DNA of 64,000 nt. Origin: Enterobacterales bacterium CwR94. Its GTDB lineage: Bacteria > Pseudomonadota > Gammaproteobacteria > Enterobacterales > Enterobacteriaceae. The DNA lies in NCBI GenBank assembly GCA_002837195.1, contig KZ478061.1:42285-106284 (forward strand), written 5' to 3'. Below, one piece after another: positions 19,843-28,443 of the stretch. Numbering within the stretch: the first letter of the stretch is position 1; every line of letters begins with the position of its first letter. Made by a program: the position numbers and the translations under genes. The notes beneath the pieces are model-generated. The model ran no database searches. It saw nothing but the letters and a program-made list of their open reading frames with translations, and was not told the origin of the DNA.

Positions 19843-20112
19843 ATGACACCTGAATCGGTAATGGTATTGGGACATGAAGCGATGAAAGTCGCGTTGGCGC
19901 TGGCAGCGCCGCTGCTGTTAGTCGCGCTGATTAGTGGCTTAATTATCAGTATCTTACAAGCCGCCACACAGATTAACGAACAGACACTGTCGTTTATTCC
20001 TAAGATCCTGGCCGTCGCCGCAACCGTGGTGATTGCGGGCCCCTGGATGTTGAATTTGCTGCTGGATTACATGCGCGCCCTGTTCAATAACCTGCCTTAT
20101 ATGATCGGCTAA
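19843..20112 (+). CDS. fliQ: Flagellar export gate protein FliQ
   Basis: The 89-residue protein has two long hydrophobic hairpin helices (about 16-38 and 52-75) and the family motif [18 protein letters not shown]. Four copies join the FliPQR gate. The length is the same as E. coli FliQ. fliR follows after 2 bases. Confidence 0.96.
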   Translation: MTPESVMVLGHEAMKVALALAAPLLLVALISGLIISILQAATQINEQTLSFIPKILAVAATVVIAGPWMLNLLLDYMRALFNNLPYMIG

Positions 20113-20114
20113 CC

Positions 20115-20900
20115 ATGCTGACCTTCGATAGCAGCCAATTATTAAGCTGGCTGGCCAGCGGTTTCTGGCCTTTAGTACGCGTACTGGCGTTGATTAGCGC
20201 AGCGCCAATCCTGAGTGAGCGCGCCGTCAGCCGTAAAGTGAAGATTGGTCTTGCGTTAATGATTACCTGGTTATTACTGCCAGGCTTGCCTGTGACCCCC
20301 GTCACACTCTTCTCTCCAGCAGGCTTCTGGATGCTGATTCAACAAATCTTAATTGGCGTGGCATTGGGCTTTACCATGCAGCTGGCTTTTGCTGCTGTAC
20401 GCATGGCGGGTGAGCTGATTGGCTTACAGATGGGCTTATCATTTGCCACCTTTTTTGACCCAGGTAGCCGCCTGAACATGCCTGTACTGGCAAGATTCCT
20501 TGATATGTTGGCGATGCTTTTATTTCTCAGTTTTAACGGCCACCTGTGGCTAATCTCCCTGCTCGCTGACAGCTTTCATACTTTGCCGATTGGCGGCGAG
20601 CCCATAAATAGCAATGCATTTATGGCGTTAACCCGTGCTGCCGGATTAATTTTCATTAACGGAATGATGCTGGCACTGCCGTTAATCACGCTGCTTCTCA
20701 CGCTTAACATGGCCCTGGGTTTATTAAACCGAATTACACCTCAACTCTCCATTTTCGTGATCGGCTTTCCTTTGACCTTATCAATCGGGATCCTTGTTAT
20801 GGGAATGTTAATGCCATTACTGGCCCCATTTTGTGAACACCTTTTCGGCGAAGTATTTGATTTATTATCACGGTTAATTTCTGTCACACCGCCAAACTAA
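20115..20900 (+). CDS. fliR: Flagellar export gate protein FliR
   Basis: The 261-residue protein has six or more hydrophobic segments and the signature [22 protein letters not shown] single FliR completes the FliP5-FliQ4-FliR1 gate. It is the last gene of the operon; a 634-base AT-rich gap follows before rcsA. Confidence 0.96.
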   Translation: MLTFDSSQLLSWLASGFWPLVRVLALISAAPILSERAVSRKVKIGLALMITWLLLPGLPVTPVTLFSPAGFWMLIQQILIGVALGFTMQLAFAAVRMAGELIGLQMGLSFATFFDPGSRLNMPVLARFLDMLAMLLFLSFNGHLWLISLLADSFHTLPIGGEPINSNAFMALTRAAGLIFINGMMLALPLITLLLTLNMALGLLNRITPQLSIFVIGFPLTLSIGILVMGMLMPLLAPFCEHLFGEVFDLLSRLISVTPPN

Positions 20901-21534
20901 TGTTTAGCACTTCCAAACCATTCCCTTATTGATACTTTAACCATTTAAAACAATTAGTGCATTTTTCGAACCATTTTTATCAGAAAACGGCTGAGGTTTA
21001 TCTGATAAATTCTTAATTGGCTCGAAAATGATTCTTATTAATACGCCGTTGTCGTATTTTAATCGTGAAACCGAGGCGGGCCATGCGGGTAACTTTCGGC
21101 ACTGATTGTTATAAGCCCCTGTTTTTAGTCTCTATTTCAAAATGTGTTTTTTTTCTTGTCTTAAAATGATTTTTGCGGCATTGTCAACACACCTTGCACA
21201 CTGATATATTCGCAAGGTAAATGTTTTTAAGAATTGTCCTATCAGCATAAGCGCCGTTCTAAGCCATAGTGGCTCTCTATGCTTTTAGCACCCAACATGT
21301 GAACTGAGTCACCTTTTTTACCGGTACCAACTTTGGTCAACGATGAGGGTGGTTGCTTTGTCGCTCAAAATTATAACAATTATTTTGCAAGGAACGCCGG
21401 TGTCATCAAGGTGTCATCAGTAACCCAGCTTAATGCTGGTTATCAATACGGCAAGTGGACTGCTTATCTCGTATCAGGAACGCGTAATTCATCGTTGATT
21501 TAAACGGATAACAAATTTGGTGAGGGTCGCTAAC
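20901..21534. other. Long regulatory gap upstream of rcsA
   Basis: The 634 bases hold no convincing gene. They are AT-rich with many A and T tracts, as expected for H-NS silencing of rcsA. They contain the RcsAB box at 21228 and, before it, a possible promoter (TTGTCA at 21181 and TATATT at 21205, spacing 18). Nearer the gene is a direct repeat of GGTGTCATCA around 21399-21420. Confidence 0.6.
21228..21241 (+). promoter_or_regulatory. RcsAB box upstream of rcsA
   Basis: TAAGAATTGTCCTA agrees closely with the RcsAB box (TaAGaatatTCctA). In E. coli rcsA such a box mediates autoactivation by RcsA with RcsB. It lies about 300 bases before the rcsA start. Confidence 0.8.
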
Positions 21535-22170
21535 ATGCCAACGATTATTATGGATTCATGCAGCTATACACGCATTGGACTGACGGACTACATGTCCATT
21601 AAAGGTGTAAAGAAGAAAAATATTTATTCAGTCGCTGATATTGAGCAGTTGAATATTAAATGCAGTCAATTAAAGCCCGGTGTGGTCTTTATTAATGAAG
21701 ATTGTTTCATTCACGAAATGGACGCCAGTGACAGAATTAAAAGTATTATCATGCAGCATCCTGATACGATATTTTTTATTTTCATGGCAATTACAAATAT
21801 CCATTTTGAGGAATACTTATATGTCCGTAAGAACCTAATTATTACCTCAAAATCGATTAAATCTTCGACGCTTGATACCTTGCTGCACTCTTACATCCAA
21901 AAGAAGAACAGCACATCGATGCGTATCAACTCTGGGCACGATGTGCATCCGTTAACACTCAGCCAGACTGAGTCTAACATGTTGAAAATGTGGATGTCTG
22001 GTCATGATACGATTCGTATCTCTGAAGAGATGAAAATTAAAGCCAAGACCGTGTCTTCACATAAAGGCAATATCAAACGCAAAATTAAAACGCACAATAA
22101 GCAGGTCATTTATCATGTCGTCCGTTTGACAGATAACGTTACCAGTGGCATTTATGTCAATGTGAGATAA
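21535..22170 (+). CDS. rcsA: Capsule/exopolysaccharide regulator RcsA
   Basis: The product is 211 residues from the ATG at 21535 ([20 protein letters not shown]), with GAGGG eight bases before it; the frame upstream gives six extra residues without a better ribosome site. The N-terminal domain is a receiver-like fold without the phosphorylatable Asp, and the C-terminal LuxR-type helix-turn-helix is at about 148-208 ([36 protein letters not shown]). RcsA is an unstable Lon substrate that forms a heterodimer with RcsB to activate exopolysaccharide genes and repress motility. dsrB lies two genes on, separated here by a chemoreceptor. Confidence 0.95.
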   Translation: MPTIIMDSCSYTRIGLTDYMSIKGVKKKNIYSVADIEQLNIKCSQLKPGVVFINEDCFIHEMDASDRIKSIIMQHPDTIFFIFMAITNIHFEEYLYVRKNLIITSKSIKSSTLDTLLHSYIQKKNSTSMRINSGHDVHPLTLSQTESNMLKMWMSGHDTIRISEEMKIKAKTVSSHKGNIKRKIKTHNKQVIYHVVRLTDNVTSGIYVNVR

Positions 22171-22197
22171 CACACCGTTTTCTTGCTCTGCGTTCAG

Positions 22198-22224
22198 AAA
22201 AAAGCCCCGTGTGGGCTTTTTTTG
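22198..22224 (+). terminator. Rho-independent terminator of rcsA
   Basis: An A run, then GCCC and GGGC around a short loop, then TTTTTTT. It starts 28 bases after the rcsA stop and is a textbook terminator, with the A run giving possible bidirectional use. Confidence 0.85.
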
Positions 22225-22275
22225 TTTCTCCCCGCTTTAAGTTTCCAAATTGCGATCTCTGTCGCATTCCCTGCC

Positions 22276-22302
22276 TCATCCTTTTCACATTTCTGCCGAT
22301 GA
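22276..22302 (+). promoter_or_regulatory. Candidate sigma-28 promoter of the second chemoreceptor
   Basis: GCCGATGA at 22295-22302 matches the FliA -10 element GCCGATAA in seven of eight places, with TCATCCTTTT at the -35 position (weak against TAAAGTTT). It lies 76 bases before the receptor start. Confidence 0.5.
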
Positions 22303-22378
22303 CGCTATTACCCCGGCGTCGCGTTTCGCCTTTTATTTTGGGCTAACCTGATGCTTCTTTTCCCCTGACAGAGAGTCT

Positions 22379-24091
22379 ATGGCAATGACAAACTTAGCGG
22401 CGTCACTCCCGCCACAGCGCTTACGCTTTTGGCAAAACGTGCGACTTGTTCCGTTATTTAGCGTTATCTTCTCCGGCATTCTACTGCTGTTTGCCCTGAG
22501 TATTGGCTGTGCCAGCTACTTCCTGCTGCAGAGCAACAAGGCCTTGACCAATGCCACTGACGAGATTCAGGTGCGCATGGCGCTGTCCGACAGCTCAAAT
22601 CTCTTACGCACCGCGCGACTGACCATTATTCATGCCGCCGCCGCCGCACGTATCGGCGAAATGGATGAATTCCGCCGCAATCTGGCCATCACGGAAGATC
22701 GGCTCAAACAAGCGGAAGAGAATTTTCAGCTGTACGCGCAACGTCCGCTGAAAACCGCCGCTGACAAGAAGCTGGATGAGCCCTTACAGGCGCAATTTAA
22801 GCAATACATTGAAGGTGGGCTAAAGCCGATGATCGAATCGGCTAATCAGGGCAGTTTTGAAGGGGTAATCGCGCATGAAACGGAAAAAACGCGCCAGTTG
22901 GATGATCAATTTTATAAGATCCTGCTAGAGGCGGTGGCGATCCGTACAGAACGTGCGCAAGCCATTAATCAGTCAGCGCAGGCCGAGGCGCGCCTTGGTT
23001 ACCTGATGATGGCGATTGCCTTTGCCGCAGCGGTGGTGCTTACCCTGCTGACATTTGTTTTTCTGCGTCGCGTCGTCATCACCCCGCTGCGTCAAATCGT
23101 GGCGAGAATTGAACAATTTGCGCAAGGTAATCTGACCGGTCATGAACAGCTCTGGGGACGCAGCGAAATTGGTGCGCTGGGGCAAAATTTACAACGCATG
23201 CAACAATCGCTGGTGAAAACGGTTGGCAGCGTGCGCGATGGTGCGATGGCCATTTATCAGGGCACCAGCGAAATCAGCGCCGGTAACACCGACTTATCCT
23301 CGCGTACCGAAGAGCAAGCCTCCGCGCTGGAGCAAACTGCAGCCAGTATGGAGCAGCTCACGGCAACCGTGAAACAAAATGCCGAGAATGCCCATCATGC
23401 CAGCCAGCTTTCTGCGGATGCCTCAGGTAAAGCCCGCGAAGGCGGCGAAATTGTTTCTGGCGTAGTGAACACCATGAACAATATTTCAGGAAGCTCAAAG
23501 AAAATCGCCGAGATAACCACGGTGATCAACAGCATTGCGTTTCAGACCAATATTCTGGCCCTGAACGCCGCGGTTGAAGCCGCACGTGCTGGCGAACAAG
23601 GCCGTGGATTTGCGGTGGTTGCCAGCGAAGTGCGCAGCCTCGCACAGCGCAGCGCGCAGGCAGCAAAAGAGATCGAGGGTTTGATCAGTGAGTCTGTGGA
23701 TCTGATTGGGAAAGGGTCGGCCCAGGTGGGACATGCCGGTGAAACCATGACCGAAATCGTGACCGCAGTGCGTCGCGTCACCGATATTATGGCCGAAATT
23801 GCCGCCGCGTCTGACGAGCAGAGTCGTGGCATCCAACAAGTCAGCCTGGCGGTGACGGAAATGGATAATGTCACCCAACAGAATGCGTCACTGGTTGAAC
23901 AAGCCACTGCGGCCGCCTCTTCACTGGAAGATCAAGCCGCGCGCTTAACGCAAGCGGTCGCCGCCTTTGATATCGGTCAGAGTCTGCGTGTTGAAACAGC
24001 GACCACCGTAGCAACGCCTGCAGCTCTGCCACTGGTCGCCAGACCCGCATTGGCCGCCCAGGGCAATGATGCCAACTGGGAGACCTTTTAA
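22379..24091 (+). CDS. Methyl-accepting chemotaxis protein with Tar-type sensor and NWETF tail
   Basis: The 570-residue receptor has membrane helices at about 25-50 and 205-228, a periplasmic four-helix sensor of the Tar type (MALSDSSNLLRTARLTIIHAAA), a HAMP domain and a canonical signalling tip ([20 protein letters not shown]). It ends in NWETF, the pentapeptide that tethers CheR and CheB, so it is probably a major, high-abundance receptor. The ligand cannot be told from sequence; the Tar/Tsr fold suggests an amino acid. It is inserted between rcsA and dsrB with its own likely sigma-28 promoter. Confidence 0.94.
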   Translation: MAMTNLAASLPPQRLRFWQNVRLVPLFSVIFSGILLLFALSIGCASYFLLQSNKALTNATDEIQVRMALSDSSNLLRTARLTIIHAAAAARIGEMDEFRRNLAITEDRLKQAEENFQLYAQRPLKTAADKKLDEPLQAQFKQYIEGGLKPMIESANQGSFEGVIAHETEKTRQLDDQFYKILLEAVAIRTERAQAINQSAQAEARLGYLMMAIAFAAAVVLTLLTFVFLRRVVITPLRQIVARIEQFAQGNLTGHEQLWGRSEIGALGQNLQRMQQSLVKTVGSVRDGAMAIYQGTSEISAGNTDLSSRTEEQASALEQTAASMEQLTATVKQNAENAHHASQLSADASGKAREGGEIVSGVVNTMNNISGSSKKIAEITTVINSIAFQTNILALNAAVEAARAGEQGRGFAVVASEVRSLAQRSAQAAKEIEGLISESVDLIGKGSAQVGHAGETMTEIVTAVRRVTDIMAEIAAASDEQSRGIQQVSLAVTEMDNVTQQNASLVEQATAAASSLEDQAARLTQAVAAFDIGQSLRVETATTVATPAALPLVARPALAAQGNDANWETF

Positions 24092-24109
24092 CCGCCTGGC
24101 CCCAGTATA

Positions 24110-24142
24110 AAAACAGAACGCGTTGCGCCCCAACGCGTTCTG
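24110..24142 (-). terminator. Terminator of dsrB, possibly bidirectional
   Basis: A 12-base stem CAGAACGCGTTG (24114-24125) with CAACGCGTTCTG (24131-24142). On the minus strand it is followed by TTTTTA, so it ends dsrB best; it lies 18 bases after the chemoreceptor stop and may block read-through from that side too. Confidence 0.75.
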
Positions 24143-24148
24143 GACTGA

Positions 24149-24337
24149 CTAATCAACCCGTTCGACAAAGATACCGTCTTGATTGCCAATCTCATTAAAA
24201 AACCAAATCCCCAACGGATAATCTTCTAACGCCACCAAATACATGGTGCCCTCGTTGAAGTCTTCGACGGCAAGCACAGTGCCTGCTCGTCGTGGGCCGC
24301 CATCGGTTTTGACGGTCACGCGATCGTTCACTTTCAC
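24149..24337 (-). CDS. dsrB: DsrB small protein
   Basis: The 62-residue protein ([19 protein letters not shown] through [15 protein letters not shown]) is an obvious orthologue of E. coli DsrB, of the same length and close to rcsA as in E. coli. The start is GTG with AGGGG upstream. The sequence suggests a small beta-barrel. The function is not established; E. coli dsrB is under RpoS control. Confidence 0.92.
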   Translation of the reverse strand: MKVNDRVTVKTDGGPRRAGTVLAVEDFNEGTMYLVALEDYPLGIWFFNEIGNQDGIFVERVD

Positions 24338-24397
24338 GCTGTTCTACCCCTTATCAAGGCTGGTCGTTTAGGTATTTTAGTCTGCCACAGCGTGTGA

Positions 24398-24556
24398 TTA
24401 GCGACGGGCGATAATCCATACCGCATGGACAATACCCGGAATATACCCCAATAACGTGAGCAAAATATTGAGCCAGAACGCCCCCGCGAAGCCGACTTGC
24501 ATAAAAACACCCAATGGCGGTAATAAAATGGCAATCAGGATACGTAAGAAATCCAT
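24398..24556 (-). CDS. YqaE/Pmp3-family small membrane protein
   Basis: A 52-codon frame from the ATG at 24556 to a TAA at 24398, with GGAGG upstream. The protein begins MDFLRILIAILLPPLGVFMQ and has LLTLLGYIPGIVHAVWIIA at its end: two membrane helices with the LPPLGV and LGYIPG-H-A motifs of the Pmp3/YqaE family (UPF0057). These proteins sit in the inner membrane and are linked to stress and membrane potential. The gene lies 60 bases upstream of dsrB on the same strand and could be co-transcribed. Confidence 0.93.
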   Translation of the reverse strand: MDFLRILIAILLPPLGVFMQVGFAGAFWLNILLTLLGYIPGIVHAVWIIARR

Positions 24557-24878
24557 GCTTCCTCCTTGTTAATCACAGCCTTAAGCGTAGCAGTCTGTGT
24601 CTGATGTTGTTTCAAGCTGTGTAAAGACCCGCACAGTGGGAACATTCCTGGCCGTGACCTTTGCACAACCTTTACGCTTTATGGGGAGAGTACTTACGGG
24701 GCTGTTGACTACACTGCAATGGCTGCACAAACCCCAAGCGTGCAGCCAACCCAATAACCGTAGTCATACGGTAAAGTAACAAGGATTTTGCCCGCGCAGC
24801 GCGGGCTTTTTTTCTTCGTCGGTGGCCTGCGACTCAGGGTCTATACTTTCTGTTTAGCCGCTAAACGAGGGCGCAGTC
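24557..24878. other. Gap holding a strong plus-strand terminator without a clear gene
   Basis: GCCCGCG and CGCGGGC (24790-24806) close on CAG and are followed by seven T, a strong plus-strand terminator at 24790-24813. The DNA upstream (24597-24779) contains a 60-codon frame without a good start context. The terminator therefore ends either a small RNA or a small unrecognised gene that starts after about 24560. Confidence 0.6.
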
Positions 24879-25115
24879 ATGAGTAAGCATGAACAGGAGT
24901 ACAACGGTAACGTACAACGTGAAATCAACATTGACGTTGACGCATTACTGCAGGCCATTCATGAGAAAACATCCGGCGATGTCAAAGAGCACATGGAGGG
25001 CGAGCAAGCCCACCAGGTGGAAGTGGACGGCAGACATTACGGTTCTTACAGCGAACTGGCTGAAGCCTATGAACTGGATATCAGGGACTTTAGTATTTCT
25101 GAAGTGAATCGCTGA
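24879..25115 (+). CDS. yodD: YodD-type stress protein
   Basis: The 78-residue protein carries REINIDVDALLQAIHE and the C-terminal YELDIRDFSISEVNR, clearly matching E. coli YodD (75 residues). E. coli yodD is induced in stationary phase and by peroxide and acid; its molecular role is unknown. The product is acidic and soluble. It sits between dsrB/Pmp3 and mpgP as in related genomes. Confidence 0.9.
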   Translation: MSKHEQEYNGNVQREINIDVDALLQAIHEKTSGDVKEHMEGEQAHQVEVDGRHYGSYSELAEAYELDIRDFSISEVNR

Positions 25116-25116
25116 A

Positions 25117-25152
25117 GAGAAAAAAAAGATCCCGTCCACAAAGGGACGGGAT
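25117..25152 (-). terminator. Minus-strand terminator between yodD and mpgP
   Basis: ATCCCGTCC (25129-25137) pairs with GGACGGGAT (25144-25152). An eleven-base A-rich run precedes it on the plus strand, which is a T run on the minus strand, so it best terminates leftward transcription. It may also help to end yodD. No recognised minus-strand gene leads into it. Confidence 0.75.
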
Positions 25153-25339
25153 TAACGTAAGACTAAGAAATTCGTTACACCAGGAAATTCTCTAACGAAA
25201 TCAGCTTACCTGTCTCAATCGCTGAGACAAGTCCGAAGTTGGGCACTTTTCGACACTTTGCGCTTAAAACCAACATAAAAATCGGCATCCAAGGCGCACC
25301 AGCCCTGAAAAACCGATCATCGGCAGTGCGATAAATAGC

Positions 25340-25374
25340 TAAGAATAATCTTGCTACATTTAGGACTATTCCTA
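25340..25374. promoter_or_regulatory. Two tandem Rcs-box-like sites
   Basis: TAAGAATAATCTTG (25340-25353) and TAGGACTATTCCTA (25361-25374) both fit the RcsAB/RcsB box pattern TRVGAAWAWTSYGR closely; the second is a perfect TAGGA/TCCTA inverted repeat and reads as a box on both strands. They lie in the 390-base gap between yodD and mpgP, so they could drive mpgP rightward or an unannotated transcript leftward to the terminator at 25117. Apart from these sites and that terminator I see nothing certain in the gap. Confidence 0.6.
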
Positions 25375-25505
25375 ATATTTGCAGCAAATATTTCCTGTTG
25401 AAATTGATTAACCTTGATAAAGAAACGTTTCGCTCACTGCTCAAAACAGCATCACCCTCATTCGTTATACTGTAGATATTGCTAATAACCTTTGTGAGGT
25501 GAACG

Positions 25506-26303
25506 ATGCATCAATTTCCACATCCCTTAATGGTGGTGTCTGATTTGGATGGTTCACTGTTGGACCATCACACTTATCGCTGGGAAGACGCGATAATTTG
25601 GCTGGACCGACTGCGCGCACAGGGCATTCCGCTGGTCTTTTGCACCAGTAAAACGGCAGCAGAAGTCCTGCCACTTCAGCGTGAAATGGGACTGGAAGGC
25701 CAGCCGTGGATTGCAGAGAACGGCGCGATAGCACACATGGCGGATGACGTAGGCACCCAACATCGCTTTCCCACCCCCTGGCACTACCCCGCCCTTTGCC
25801 AATGGCTTGCCAATCTCCGCCAGCATGAAAATTATCATTTCATCGGTTTTCATGATGCCACGGCACAACAAATCGCCGAGTGGACCGGTTTGTCGCTGGC
25901 CCAGGCACGGCTTGCAATGCAACGAGAAGCCGCAGAGTGTGTGATTTGGCGAGACAGCGAAGCGCGTTTACAGCAGTTTCAACATCAATTACAAGCACAA
26001 GGGCTGACCTTAACCGAAGGCGGGCGATTTTGGCATGTCATGGCTGACAGCGCGGGCAAAGGCAATGCGCTGCAATGGATGCTGCAAACCTTCAAACAGG
26101 TAGGAAAGCAATGGACGACGCTGGGACTGGGCGATGGACCCAATGATATTCCCATGCTGGAGATGACCGACTATGCGGTGGTGATTAAAGGCCACAGCCG
26201 CCATCCCGTGACGCTAACGCGCGACGACAGCGCACGCGTTTACTATGCTCACGCCCGCGGCCCGCAAGGTTGGAGTGAGGGGCTGGCCCACTTTATCTCC
26301 TGA
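25506..26303 (+). CDS. mpgP: Mannosyl-3-phosphoglycerate phosphatase-like HAD phosphatase (YedP)
   Basis: The 265-residue protein belongs to the Cof-type HAD superfamily. The nucleophile motif is DLDGSLLD (about 13-20), motif II includes CTSKTAAEV and motif IV is LGDGPNDIPML near residue 212. It matches E. coli YedP, annotated as mannosyl-3-phosphoglycerate phosphatase by similarity; enterobacteria are not known to make mannosylglycerate by this route, so the true substrate is uncertain. GTGAGGTGAACG precedes the ATG. Rcs-like boxes lie 130-165 bases upstream. Confidence 0.9.
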   Translation: MHQFPHPLMVVSDLDGSLLDHHTYRWEDAIIWLDRLRAQGIPLVFCTSKTAAEVLPLQREMGLEGQPWIAENGAIAHMADDVGTQHRFPTPWHYPALCQWLANLRQHENYHFIGFHDATAQQIAEWTGLSLAQARLAMQREAAECVIWRDSEARLQQFQHQLQAQGLTLTEGGRFWHVMADSAGKGNALQWMLQTFKQVGKQWTTLGLGDGPNDIPMLEMTDYAVVIKGHSRHPVTLTRDDSARVYYAHARGPQGWSEGLAHFIS

Positions 26304-26440
26304 TCGCCTATGCAAGCCTCTGTCGCAAGACTGACCAGCACACCGCGCACCCTCCGTTTTCATCACCTTTTATCGGGTATTGTTATTCCGTCTGTGTCAG
26401 GGCAGCATAGCAGGCAGCAAAAAACGGGCAGGAAAATAGT

Positions 26441-26811
26441 GTGCAAGAACCCCATCAACAGCAGTTTGTTATCGCCCTGTGCGAGTGGATTGAAAACCAT
26501 CTGCAGCGCGATATTGCGTTGGCTGAACTGGCGCAGCGTTCAGGTTATTCGGTGTGGCACATGCAAACGCTGTTTCGTGCCAACACCGGGATGGCAATTG
26601 GCCGCTATATTCGTGAGAGGAAGTTGACGAAAGCGGTGCATCGCTTACGTGAGGGTAATGACCGCATACTGCCCTGGATTTTGGCTTTAACTCACAATCC
26701 CAGTTCAGCACGCTGTTTAAAAAGTATTACGGGATTACGCCGCAGACATGCCGCAACCAGCCTGATATCCCCCTCAAACTCACTGCCGCCCTGTGCCCGG
26801 AATGCCCTTGA
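26441..26811 (+). pseudogene. AraC-family regulator (SoxS/MarA-type) with a frameshift
   Basis: From a GTG at 26441 the frame encodes the first helix-turn-helix of a Rob/SoxS-type protein (LCEWIENHLQRDIALAELA, SGYSVWHMQTLFRANTG, IGRYIRERKL). At about 26668-26672 the family sequence jumps to another frame, where ALDFGFNSQSQFSTLFKKYY and GITPQTCR continue the second half to a TGA at 26811. The expected RILDIALDFGF reads RIL then ALDFGF, consistent with loss of about 7 bases. Restored, the protein would have about 125 residues. As it stands the second DNA-binding half is lost, so the gene is probably dead unless this is a sequencing error. Confidence 0.8.
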
Positions 26812-26857
26812 GTCTGTCTCATCAGCCCTCGGCCAATGAGACATCCACGCTGACACA

Positions 26858-27040
26858 TTAACTGGCTATCTGTGCATAAGACTCGGCCGCGCGTTGCAAT
26901 TCATCCTCATGAAAGGCTTCACGTCGCACACCGTAACCATCATGCCAGCGACACTCCACCATGCCGCTGGCATGCCCAGTCACCACCATACGTTGGCCTG
27001 CAGATATGTGCTCAACTTCATCACTGACTTGGTAACGCAT
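26858..27040 (-). CDS. yodC: YodC-type small protein (DUF2158)
   Basis: The 60-residue protein starts at the ATG at 27040, with a near-perfect AGGAGG just upstream; the frame beyond it is only an upstream extension. The pattern GQRMVVTGHASGMVECRW then YGVRREAFHEDEL matches E. coli YodC, of the same length. It is probably a small SH3-like barrel; its role is unknown. Confidence 0.92.
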   Translation of the reverse strand: MRYQVSDEVEHISAGQRMVVTGHASGMVECRWHDGYGVRREAFHEDELQRAAESYAQIAS

Positions 27041-27149
27041 AGCACCTCCTCTCCACATGAATTTAACCCTATCAGGTATAGCAGGTGATGGCGGCGTTTG
27101 CCGGAAAAAGGGGCGAGGAAAAGGCGATTGCGGAAATAAGCAGTTCATT

Positions 27150-27314
27150 ATGCTGAGAATAAAAATACGCGTCGGTGACAAAGGTAAAGCCTGTCTTGAA
27201 ATGATGGACGAATTATTAGAAGTGGTACTCCATGAATCAAAACAAAAAGTTTTCTATTGGGGAAGTGAGAAATATGATTTTGGAGAAGAGATAAGCCAGC
27301 CCGGTAAAGAATAA
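27150..27314 (+). CDS. Possible 54-residue protein
   Basis: From the ATG at 27150 the frame encodes MLRIKIRVGDKGKACLEMMD followed by a charged tail. Composition is protein-like, but the ribosome site is weak (GGAAATAAG about 10 bases upstream) and I do not recognise the sequence. A hairpin follows the stop by five bases. It lies divergent from yodC. It may be real, but there is no independent support. Confidence 0.35.
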   Translation: MLRIKIRVGDKGKACLEMMDELLEVVLHESKQKVFYWGSEKYDFGEEISQPGKE

Positions 27315-27319
27315 AGACA

Positions 27320-27338
27320 GGGCGGACATTTTCCGCCC
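27320..27338. terminator. Hairpin between convergent transcripts
   Basis: GGGCGGA (27320-27326) pairs with TCCGCCC (27332-27338). On the minus strand it is followed by TGTCTTTATT, so it may end the yedI operon; it also lies right after the possible gene at 27150. Confidence 0.5.
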
Positions 27339-27348
27339 TCGTTAACAG

Positions 27349-27480
27349 TTAGATTTTGCAGCCTTCGCAATCGGCTTCATCACTGAGATCGCTGGGCACC
27401 TCACTCGCTTTCTGCTCGGCTTTAGCTTCTGCCTGTTCCAGTTCAGCGTCGATGTCGAATTCAAAAATGTCGTCTTTCAC
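27349..27480 (-). CDS. 43-residue acidic protein with a C-terminal CEGC motif
   Basis: A GTG start at 27480 with AGGAAGG upstream opens a 43-codon frame, VKDDIFEFDIDAELEQAEA, ending in SDEADCEGCKI. The helix is rich in Glu and Ala and the last residues hold a Cys-x-x-Cys pair that could bind metal or react as a thiol. The frame, the ribosome site and the position 36 bases after yedI on the same strand support a real gene. I do not recognise the family. Confidence 0.7.
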   Translation of the reverse strand: MKDDIFEFDIDAELEQAEAKAEQKASEVPSDLSDEADCEGCKI

Positions 27481-27516
27481 AGTGGCCTTCCTCACGTCGG
27501 TTTCATACAGCCTGCG

Positions 27517-28428
27517 TTATACCGATTTTCCACGGGCTCTGGCAATCAGATTTACCACTGAGAGCACGATGGATCCACAAATCAGCCCCACCACCAGGTT
27601 AGCCAAATTGCTGATAACCCCGGCCACCAGCCCCTGATAATCGGCACTGAACTCGCTAATCAGGTGATGCAGTGAAGGCAAACCATGCACAATGATGCCA
27701 CCACCGACCAAAAACATCGCAACGGTACCCACTACCGACAGCGTTTTCATTAACCAGGGGGCCGCCGCCAGCAGCCCTCGCCCAACACCTTTCGCCAGAG
27801 CAGAAGTGCGTTGGGTCAGCCACAGACCCAGGTCATCAATTTTTACGATCGCCGCGACAATGCCATAGACCCCGACCGTGACCAGAATCGCGATTCCAGA
27901 AAGAATCAGCACTTGGTTCATCAAAGGTGCATGAGCAACCACCCCCAGAGTAATGGCGACAATCTCGGCAGACAGAATAAAGTCGGTGCGCACGGCGCCT
28001 TTCACTTTATCTTTTTCAAACGCCATCGGGTCTTGCTGGGCAATCTTCTCGAGTCGCGCTTCACGGGCCTGCGGTGTTTTCTCCTCTTTGCTTTGATGCA
28101 GGCTATGCAGAACCTTCTCCACACCTTCAAAGCACAAATAGGCCCCCCCAATCATCAACAGTGGCGTGATTAACCAGGGGGCTAACGCGCTGATCACCAG
28201 AGCAAGCGGCACCAGAATCAACTTATTCAGAAAGGAGCCTTTCGCCACACTCCAGACCACCGGTAACTCGCGGTTGGCTTTAACGCCGCTGACCTGTTGC
28301 GCATTCAGCGATAAATCATCGCCCAGCACACCCGCCGTTTTCTTCGCGGCCAGTTTGCCCATCACAGAGATGTCATCGAGCAAAGTCGCGATATCATCCA
28401 ACAACGTCAGTAAATTTGATCCGGCCAA
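27517..28428 (-). CDS. yedI: YedI inner-membrane protein (DUF808)
   Basis: The 303-residue protein (305 in E. coli) starts [20 protein letters not shown], the DUF808 signature, and has several membrane segments (for example [19 protein letters not shown] and [20 protein letters not shown]). Its function is unknown. It is preceded after 15 bases by the 90-residue gene at 28444 and followed after 36 by the CEGC protein, so the three look like one operon. Confidence 0.93.
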   Translation of the reverse strand: MAGSNLLTLLDDIATLLDDISVMGKLAAKKTAGVLGDDLSLNAQQVSGVKANRELPVVWSVAKGSFLNKLILVPLALVISALAPWLITPLLMIGGAYLCFEGVEKVLHSLHQSKEEKTPQAREARLEKIAQQDPMAFEKDKVKGAVRTDFILSAEIVAITLGVVAHAPLMNQVLILSGIAILVTVGVYGIVAAIVKIDDLGLWLTQRTSALAKGVGRGLLAAAPWLMKTLSVVGTVAMFLVGGGIIVHGLPSLHHLISEFSADYQGLVAGVISNLANLVVGLICGSIVLSVVNLIARARGKSV

Positions 28429-28443
28429 AATCGTCTCCCTTAA

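Noticed and set aside
24597..24779. 60-codon plus-strand frame before the orphan terminator
   Set aside because: No convincing ribosome site and no recognisable sequence; kept only as part of the small-RNA finding.
25175..25444. 89-codon minus-strand frame across the yodD-mpgP gap
   Set aside because: It crosses both Rcs-like boxes and lacks a good start; a short form from an internal ATG cannot be excluded, so it is mentioned only in the finding.
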